Positions 43,307-48,525 of a stretch of 48,525 nucleotides of DNA are shown in pieces. A program made the translations under genes and the position numbers. This DNA is from an uncultured Muribaculaceae bacterium (GTDB taxonomy: Bacteria > Bacteroidota > Bacteroidia > Bacteroidales > Muribaculaceae). Each line of letters begins with the position of its first letter. Within the stretch, counting starts at the first letter, position 1. The stretch is taken from positions 1-48,525 of the forward strand of contig CAJTRS010000006.1 of assembly GCA_910578805.1 (NCBI GenBank). Reading direction: 5' to 3'. The notes beneath the pieces were generated by a model. It did not search any database. It worked only from the letters and a program-made list of their open reading frames with translations, and had not been told where the DNA came from.

Positions 43307-44182
43307 TCAAATACGGTCCAGCACCGTACCTATCAGATCATGGATCGCCGTTTTATAATTTGGAGTGGCATCATGACGCATGCGATTGGCTATTATCGAA
43401 CATACGGTCATAGCCTTGTGACCCATAAGCCTGGCAAGGCCCTGCAATGGAGCGCTTTCCATTTCATAATTGGTCACTTTCCTGTCACCGTAACGGAACT
43501 CTTCTATACGCTTGTTCAGGTCGGGATTAGCCAACGGGACCCTCAATTCACGGCCCTGCGGACCATAGAAACCCACTGCCGATATCGTATTGCCACGCAC
43601 CATGTCGGCACGGCCAATGATATCCACCAAATGTTCGTCGGCATCAACCACATACGGCTTTGCCCAAAGCGGATTCCACCCTACCGATTCACAGAATGCC
43701 TGTTCGAATCCGAGATCAGACACATCGTTACGGCCGGCATAATAATTCAGCACCCCGTCAAATCCTATAGCCTTCTCGGCAATCACGGGTGTCCCCAGTT
43801 TGAGTTCGGGCTGCAGCGCGCCGGAAGTCCCTATCCGCACCAGATGCAGTGTCCGGTGATGCTCACGTATCTCTCGCGTAGAAAAGTCTATATTGGCCAA
43901 TGCATCAAGTTCATTGATCACTATATCTATGTTATCAGGACCAATACCATGGCTCAGGCACATTATAGGCTTGCCTTGATATGTACCTCCTATAGTATGG
44001 AACTCACGCGCTGACACCTCGAAATCAATAGAATCGAAAAACGAGGCCACCATATTGACACGTCCCGGATCACCCACAAGGATCACTCTGTCGGTAAGCT
44101 GCTCAGGAAGCAGATGCAGATGAAAAACCGACCCGTCGGGATTGATGATCAGCTCCGAAGGAGCTATAATTTTTTTATCCAT
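43307..44182 (-). CDS. udp: Nucleoside phosphorylase, uridine phosphorylase type
   Basis: 291 residues. Motifs of the hexameric nucleoside phosphorylases: phosphate-binding GDPGR at 37-41, SHGIGPDNIDI at 77-87, RIGTSGAL at 116-123, and NYEMESAPLQGLA near 238 where E-M-E-S binds the ribose. It splits uridine (or a related nucleoside) with phosphate to base and ribose 1-phosphate. It is longer than E. coli Udp (253) because of an insert around the NYYAGRNDVSD region; substrate range is not certain. It lies 88 bp after dprA in the same direction and ends at a strong terminator. Confidence 0.88.
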   Translation of the reverse strand: MDKKIIAPSELIINPDGSVFHLHLLPEQLTDRVILVGDPGRVNMVASFFDSIDFEVSAREFHTIGGTYQGKPIMCLSHGIGPDNIDIVINELDALANIDFSTREIREHHRTLHLVRIGTSGALQPELKLGTPVIAEKAIGFDGVLNYYAGRNDVSDLGFEQAFCESVGWNPLWAKPYVVDADEHLVDIIGRADMVRGNTISAVGFYGPQGRELRVPLANPDLNKRIEEFRYGDRKVTNYEMESAPLQGLARLMGHKAMTVCSIIANRMRHDATPNYKTAIHDLIGTVLDRI

Positions 44183-44270
44183 ATTCTACTTGAATTGATT
44201 TTGTTATGATCTTTATTACATATATATAATATCAACAAACGCCGGCACATCATGGTTGACAACTTCGGGG

Positions 44271-45380
44271 TCATGTCAACCGGTATTTGCCTCCGGGATA
44301 TGCCAGAAGCACTCCTTTGAATTCCATATCGATAAGCATCGACATCACTCTGCCCACACTCATATTCAGACTCATGGCAAGTTCGTTGGCCTGCGCCTCG
44401 CCGCGAGTAGTTATGTAATCCACTGCGGCCTGCTCCTCAGTTGAAAGCTCCACAAAGAGTTCTCGCTGTGCAGGCTTGGAATCCTTTCGCTCCCAGTTCA
44501 TGGCATCGATCACATCTGAGGCGCTCTGAACCAGGGCGGCCGTATTGGAGGCTATGAGCCGGTTGCACCCCGCACTGTATCTGTCACAGACACGTCCGGG
44601 CAAAGCAAACACATCTCTATGATAGCCTGAGGCGATATTCGCTGTGATCAGCGCTCCCCCTTTAGCCGCCGACTCTGCCACAACTACACAATCGCACAAT
44701 CCGGCCACTATGCGGTTACGCGCCACAAAGTTACCCTTGTGCACCGGAGCGCCCGAACGGTAATCGCTCATCAGAAGTCCGCCGGAGCGCACCATCTCTG
44801 CCGCCACCGACCTGTGTTGGGACGGATATATCATATTAAGGCCGTGAGCCAGCACACCGACCGTAGGCACACCGCATTTTAGAGCCGCCGTGTGAGCCGC
44901 CACATCGATACCGAAAGCCAGGCCGCTGACAACGGTAATGCCTCCGGCCACCTCCGAAGCCAGCTCCTCAACCAACCGGTTGACAAAACTTATGCCATAG
45001 GGGGTGGCATGACGTGTACCCACCACCGACACATAATGACCCGAATTCAGATCGGCGCTGCCGAGTGTGAACAACATGAGCGGCGCATCATCGCAATCGA
45101 CAAGGCGCGACGGATATCGGGAATCGGTATAATAAAGCGGACGAATGCCGTTGTCAATGACAAAATCGGCCTCTCTTCGCGCCTCGTCAAGTACCTTCTG
45201 CCGGTAATCATCGGCAAACAGTTTATTATCAAAACCCATCACTGCTCCGAGTTGCCGCGACGAAGCCTCGAAAAACGCCTGTTCGGAATGTATGCGGCCA
45301 AGCAGTTCCCCCGCCAGCACGCGGTTCATGCCACGCAGAGAGGAAAACGCTATTTCATATATGAGATTATCCGGATACAT
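44271..45380 (-). CDS. dprA: DNA-processing protein DprA
   Basis: 369 residues from the ATG at 45380; the frame is open 21 codons further but that overlaps the thioesterase gene. Helical N-terminal part, then the Rossmann core: VVGTRHATPYG, VSGLAFGIDVAAHTAAL, HGLNMIYPSQH, NFVARNRIVAGL and ESAAKGGALITA. A C-terminal winged-helix domain (about 315-369, VDYITTRGEAQANELAMSL) is present. DprA loads RecA on incoming single-stranded DNA in natural transformation. Family is widespread also in species not known to take up DNA. The gene starts 16 bp after the thioesterase stop. Confidence 0.95.
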   Translation of the reverse strand: MYPDNLIYEIAFSSLRGMNRVLAGELLGRIHSEQAFFEASSRQLGAVMGFDNKLFADDYRQKVLDEARREADFVIDNGIRPLYYTDSRYPSRLVDCDDAPLMLFTLGSADLNSGHYVSVVGTRHATPYGISFVNRLVEELASEVAGGITVVSGLAFGIDVAAHTAALKCGVPTVGVLAHGLNMIYPSQHRSVAAEMVRSGGLLMSDYRSGAPVHKGNFVARNRIVAGLCDCVVVAESAAKGGALITANIASGYHRDVFALPGRVCDRYSAGCNRLIASNTAALVQSASDVIDAMNWERKDSKPAQRELFVELSTEEQAAVDYITTRGEAQANELAMSLNMSVGRVMSMLIDMEFKGVLLAYPGGKYRLT

Positions 45381-45396
45381 CACCGAAACAGAGTCT

Positions 45397-45807
45397 TTAT
45401 TCTTCAATATAATCCTTAAAAGCTTCAGCCAGAACATCGCCACGGCTTATGCGCCCGTTCTCAAGACAGACTACCGTAACCTTGGCCCGCACCACCGGCT
45501 TGCCATCGGGCACGGTAAAGATATCCTGCACAAACACAAACCGCGCACCGCTGCGGCGCAAGGCCAGACGGCTCACCATCTCCTCGCCCAACCCGAGCGG
45601 GTGAAGATACTCTATATCCACATGGCGCAGCACAGGATCGATACCCGCCTCCTGCATGGCGCGGAACGATGTGCCCGCCGCCCGACAAAACTCATGTCGC
45701 GTATGCTCCAGATAGTGCAGATACACCGCATTGTTGACTATTCCCTGCGAATCCACTTCATAGTCACGCACCTGCATAGGCAACTCAAACGAATACTTGG
45801 TTTCCAC
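45397..45807 (-). CDS. Acyl-CoA thioesterase, YbgC/4HBT family
   Basis: 136 residues, single hot-dog domain. The signature V-R-D-Y-E-V-D19-S-Q-G-I-V-N-N-A-V-Y-L-H-Y-L-E-H-T-R holds the catalytic D19 and the helix N-terminus. The start is a GTG at 45807, chosen because the first strand (YSFELPMQVRDYE) would be cut by the ATG at 45777. It hydrolyses acyl-CoA thioesters; the natural substrate is unknown. First of a run with dprA and udp. Confidence 0.88.
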   Translation of the reverse strand: METKYSFELPMQVRDYEVDSQGIVNNAVYLHYLEHTRHEFCRAAGTSFRAMQEAGIDPVLRHVDIEYLHPLGLGEEMVSRLALRRSGARFVFVQDIFTVPDGKPVVRAKVTVVCLENGRISRGDVLAEAFKDYIEE

Positions 45808-45877
45808 TGTTATTATCCAATATATTTTACCAAGGTAAAATTAATCAAAATAAATAATACTGTGTTGAATTTATTAC

Positions 45878-45885
45878 TACTTTTG
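45878..45885 (+). promoter_or_regulatory. Lipoprotein gene promoter, -7 box
   Basis: TACTTTTG is a perfect -7 box 52 bp before the ATG; no TTG is seen at the usual -33 distance. Confidence 0.45.
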
Positions 45886-45937
45886 CACCATCGATAACCA
45901 AAAAAACTCCGTATAACCAACAAAATTATTTTTCATC

Positions 45938-46336
45938 ATGAAGAAATTAAGTTTTATTTCAAGCATTTTCGTTGCATTCGTATGCCTCATGCTTACTTCC
46001 TGCGCCGGTGAACAGATATCCAAAGCCATCGAAGTAGCCAACAAACAGTGTCCGATGACCTTGGCTCCCGGTCTGACCATGGAGAAGATTTCCGATGAAG
46101 GCCAGAATGTGACTTATCATTACCTGGTTGACGAAAACCGCTATGTAATGGACGACATAAAAGCCGCCTACGAGGCTCCCGGAGCCAACAGCCAACTCGT
46201 AGCCGACATGCGCTCCGACCACGACACCGCCGAGTTCTTTGACCTCGTGAAAGCCGCAGGCAAGAATATACAACTCACTTTCACCGGCAGCAATGGCAAC
46301 AGTTTCAATGTGGTCATAGAAAACTCCGAATTCTGA
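45938..46336 (+). CDS. Small lipoprotein, unknown function
   Basis: 132 residues. A type II signal peptide with lipobox L-T-S-C22 (FVAFVCLMLTSC) predicts lipid anchoring by Lgt. The mature part has a helix near EQISKAIEVANKQCP and strands alternating with helices; I recall such domains as DUF4854-like but am not certain. C22 is followed by A-G-E. Single gene between a divergent thioesterase run and a shared terminator with serA. Confidence 0.75.
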   Translation: MKKLSFISSIFVAFVCLMLTSCAGEQISKAIEVANKQCPMTLAPGLTMEKISDEGQNVTYHYLVDENRYVMDDIKAAYEAPGANSQLVADMRSDHDTAEFFDLVKAAGKNIQLTFTGSNGNSFNVVIENSEF

Positions 46337-46356
46337 TACCATCGTAATCAATCCAT

Positions 46357-46396
46357 AAAAAAGGTCCCGCCACAGTGTGAAGCGGGACCTTTTTTT
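46357..46396. terminator. Bidirectional terminator, lipoprotein and serA
   Basis: AAAAAAGGTCCCGC (46357-46370) pairs with GCGGGACCTTTTTT (46382-46395) around an 11-nt loop. Runs of T follow on both strands, so both converging genes can end here. Confidence 0.93.
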
Positions 46397-46419
46397 ATGG
46401 GTAATTGAATTTATTATTC

Positions 46420-47340
46420 TTACTTGTTCACTCTGAACCGGTCTATGCCGTCGCGCAGGAAAGCCACGACCTGACGTGCCGCAGCTATACCGGCATTGAT
46501 ATTGGCTTCCGAAGTCTGGGCACCCATCTTCTTAGGAGTGAAGAACACCCTTTCACCGAAACGCTCCGACATTTCTTCGGCATTATCCGGCTTGACATCG
46601 GCCACATACTTTATGTCGGGCCTCTCGTCCATAACGCGGACAAGTCCGGCTTCGTCCATAACCTCTTTACGGGCCGTGTTGATCAACACACCGCCCTTGG
46701 GCATAAGGCTGATCAGATCGTATCCCACCGAACCGCGGGTTTCCGCAGTGGCGGGAATATGGAGCGACACGAATTTATTGTTACGGTAGAGTTCTTCCAC
46801 CGAATGCACCGGAGTTACGCCGGCTTCCATCATCACATCATCGGGACAATAAGGGTCAAGAGCCGAAACCTGCATGCCGAAGCCCTTGGCTATCCGGGCC
46901 ACATTGCGGCCCACCTGGCCGAAAGCATGAATTCCGAGAGTCTTATCCTTAAGCTCGCTGCCGGAGGTGCCGTTGTACATATTGCGCACAGCCATCACAG
47001 CCATGCCGAACACCAATTCGGCTACTGCATTGGAATTCTGGCCGGGAGTGTTTTCCACACACACGTCATGATCGGTGGCGGATACGAGATCCACATTATC
47101 ATATCCTGCGCCTGCGCGCACCACTATCTTAAGATTCTTGGCGGCCTCAAACACTTCGGCATCAACCTTGTCGCTTCGAATAATCAAAGCATCGGCATCA
47201 GCCACAGCCGAAAGCAGCTCGGCCTTGTCTGCATATTTTTCAAGGAGCGACAGTTCATAGCCTGCACTCTCTATCTCTTTTCTTATGCCATCTACCGCCA
47301 CGGCGGCAAAGGGCTTTTCGGTAGCTACAAGTACTTTCAT
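46420..47340 (-). CDS. serA: D-3-phosphoglycerate dehydrogenase, short Lys type
   Basis: 306 residues, the short form with no C-terminal ACT regulatory domain (E. coli SerA has 410). NAD-binding GIHAFGQVGRNVA at 136-148, RAGAGYDNVD at 75-84 and NTAR at 221-224 (R224) are present. The catalytic His of the usual GG/AST motif is replaced: TPKKMGAQTSEAN at 268-280 has K270-K271 there. This matches the type IIIK phosphoglycerate dehydrogenases, in which Lys takes the role of His, as in Entamoeba. It oxidises 3-phosphoglycerate with NAD+, the first step of serine synthesis. It follows serC after 30 bp, forming a serine operon. Confidence 0.9.
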   Translation of the reverse strand: MKVLVATEKPFAAVAVDGIRKEIESAGYELSLLEKYADKAELLSAVADADALIIRSDKVDAEVFEAAKNLKIVVRAGAGYDNVDLVSATDHDVCVENTPGQNSNAVAELVFGMAVMAVRNMYNGTSGSELKDKTLGIHAFGQVGRNVARIAKGFGMQVSALDPYCPDDVMMEAGVTPVHSVEELYRNNKFVSLHIPATAETRGSVGYDLISLMPKGGVLINTARKEVMDEAGLVRVMDERPDIKYVADVKPDNAEEMSERFGERVFFTPKKMGAQTSEANINAGIAAARQVVAFLRDGIDRFRVNK

Positions 47341-47370
47341 GATTTTTAGTCTGTAAGTGAGAGGAAAAAA

Positions 47371-48441
47371 TCAATGCTTGTTTTCAAACTCTTTCATAGC
47401 GGCCACAAGTACCTCCACGCTCGCCATAGGCAACGCATTGTAAAGCGACGCGCGGAATCCGCCGACCGAACGGTGACCCTTTATGCCCACAATGCCCTTG
47501 GTTGAAGCGAAGTCTATGAATTCTTTTTCGAGTTCCTTATATTCGGGAGTCATCACGAAGCACACATTCATGATAGAGCGGTCAGCCGGATCGGTAACCG
47601 TACCCTCAAACATGCGGCTCGAATCGATCGCATCATACAACCGTGCGGCCTTGGCCATATCCATTTTTTCAAGCTCTTTCACACCACCGAGTTCCTTGTA
47701 GTAACGGAGGGTCTGCAATGCCGAAAATATGGGAAGCACCGGAGGAGTATTGAACATTGAGCCTTTCTTGACATGAGTGCGATAGTCGAGCATAGTCGGT
47801 ATCGGACGGTCAACATGACCGAGAACTTCGTCGCGCACTATCACTATGGTGACACCGGCCGGAGCGAGATTCTTCTGAGCGCCGGCATATATTATGTCAT
47901 ATTTCGACACATCTACCGGACGCGAGAATATGTCACTGGACATATCGGCCACCATACGCACATTTACATCAGGATCATAACGCATCTCGGTACCGTATAT
48001 GGTATTGTTAGTGGTGATATGGAAATAATCAACATCGGAAGGCACGGTATAACCCTTGGGTATATATGTGAAATTGGCGTCTTTAGATGATGCCACCACA
48101 TCTACCTCGCCAAACAGTCGCGCTTCCTTTATAGCATTGGAAGCCCAGGTTCCGGTCTCGAGATATGCGGCTTTCTTTTTGAGCAGATTGTAAGGCACCA
48201 TGCAGAACTGCATGCTGGCACCGCCTCCGAGAAACAACACCGAATATCCTTCGGGCACGTCGAGCAATTCTTTGACCAAAGCCATCGCTTCATCGATCAC
48301 GGCCTGGAACTCTTTGCTGCGGTGCGACACTTCAAGTACGGAAAGTCCCGTACCTGCAAAATCCAGTATCGCATCGGCGGTATTCTTAATGGTGTATTCA
48401 CTAAGGATAGATGGTCCTGCATAAAAATTGTGCTTCTTCAT
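47371..48441 (-). CDS. serC: Phosphoserine aminotransferase
   Basis: 356 residues, normal for the family. NFYAGPSILSE at 5-15, LEVSHRSKEF at 36-45, FLGGGASMQF at 70-79, HITTNNTIYGTE and the PLP lysine K190 in YAGAQKNLAPAG. It makes phosphoserine from 3-phosphohydroxypyruvate and glutamate, and also serves pyridoxal phosphate synthesis. Placed before serA, 30 bp away, under one promoter. serB is not in the window. Confidence 0.96.
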   Translation of the reverse strand: MKKHNFYAGPSILSEYTIKNTADAILDFAGTGLSVLEVSHRSKEFQAVIDEAMALVKELLDVPEGYSVLFLGGGASMQFCMVPYNLLKKKAAYLETGTWASNAIKEARLFGEVDVVASSKDANFTYIPKGYTVPSDVDYFHITTNNTIYGTEMRYDPDVNVRMVADMSSDIFSRPVDVSKYDIIYAGAQKNLAPAGVTIVIVRDEVLGHVDRPIPTMLDYRTHVKKGSMFNTPPVLPIFSALQTLRYYKELGGVKELEKMDMAKAARLYDAIDSSRMFEGTVTDPADRSIMNVCFVMTPEYKELEKEFIDFASTKGIVGIKGHRSVGGFRASLYNALPMASVEVLVAAMKEFENKH

Positions 48442-48476
48442 CTTTTTATGATAATTTGGGGGTTACGTTTATTACA

Positions 48477-48508
48477 CAAAAGTAATATAAAAAACTATCA
48501 CTATCCAA
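48477..48508 (-). promoter_or_regulatory. serC-serA promoter
   Basis: On the minus strand TTG (48508-48506), a 21-bp spacer and TACTTTTG (48484-48477) match the Bacteroidota consensus; the -7 box is 36 bp before the serC ATG. Confidence 0.75.
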
Positions 48509-48525
48509 GGGTATGACTGTTTTTT

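Noticed and set aside
43059..43310. 83-residue open frame on the minus strand
   Set aside because: Covers the udp terminator and the DUF3575 promoter; no recognisable protein features.
46405..47349. 314-residue open frame opposite serA
   Set aside because: Mirror of the serA coding frame; rich in His and Tyr as expected of an antisense shadow.
1..48525. CRISPR arrays, insertion sequences, rRNA or tRNA genes
   Set aside because: No regular short repeats, transposase motifs or rRNA-like sequence were seen; the only tRNA-like part belongs to tmRNA.

Overview
The window is a chromosomal segment of a Bacteroidota bacterium, order Bacteroidales, most likely Muribaculaceae-like. The support is: (i) promoters of the Bacteroidota form TTG-N19-21-TAnnTTTG in front of many genes, with almost no strong Shine-Dalgarno sequences; (ii) families typical of the phylum (DUF4831, DUF3575, a long LptF/G-type permease, short Lys-type SerA, RibBA fusion, a gadB-glsA-gadC cluster); (iii) a tmRNA with tag GENNYALAA. 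The family-level assignment is inference. The replicated, housekeeping part is moderately GC-balanced; 21.6-25.3 kb is visibly richer in A/T.

Layout. 0-7.4 kb (+): creD-like membrane protein, dnaE, trxA-fucO. 7.5-10.7 kb (-): LptF/G-family permease then ribBA. 10.7-11.2 kb: no protein gene, but a rod-shaped RNA fold of about 187 nt with 6S RNA architecture, ending in terminator hairpins. 11.2-12.9 kb (+): LtaS-like membrane phosphotransferase/sulfatase. 12.9-15.6 kb (-): nnr and a DUF4831 protein. 15.7-19.3 kb (+): hpt-adk-lgt-bioD-exonuclease-small membrane protein, tightly packed. 19.4-20.8 kb (-): nhaC. 21.1-21.5 kb (+): ssrA (tmRNA). 21.8-25.2 kb (+): A/T-rich accessory segment with a secreted protein and a membrane-anchored helicase IV-like protein carrying an inserted nuclease-like domain. 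25.3-29.5 kb (-): glutamine/glutamate acid-resistance cluster gadB-glsA-gadC. 29.8-35.2 kb (+): a single 1,774-residue membrane-embedded P-loop NTPase, KAP-like, the most unusual protein here. 35.3-38.1 kb (-): rplM-rpsI-rpsB-tsf. 38.4-42.8 kb (-): cell-surface operon of a DUF3575 protein, an OmpA/TPR protein split by a frameshift, and an outer-membrane protein built of three copies of one module. 43.3-45.8 kb (-): thioesterase-dprA-nucleoside phosphorylase. 45.9-46.3 kb (+): small lipoprotein. 46.4-48.4 kb (-): serC-serA.

How the genes work together. GlsA frees ammonia and glutamate from glutamine, GadB consumes a proton in decarboxylating glutamate, and GadC exchanges GABA for glutamate: a complete acid-resistance route. 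SerC and SerA form two steps of serine synthesis. RplM/RpsI/RpsB/EF-Ts form a translation operon. Lgt supplies the lipid anchor of lipoproteins such as the one at 45.9 kb. Most convergent gene pairs share a perfect hairpin terminator (7.4, 25.3, 35.2, 46.4 kb). No rRNA, tRNA, insertion sequence, integrase or CRISPR array was seen.

Best leads for something undescribed: the KAP-like giant NTPase, the structured RNA at 10.92-11.15 kb, the membrane-anchored helicase/nuclease beside ssrA, and the triplicated outer-membrane protein with its frameshifted partner.
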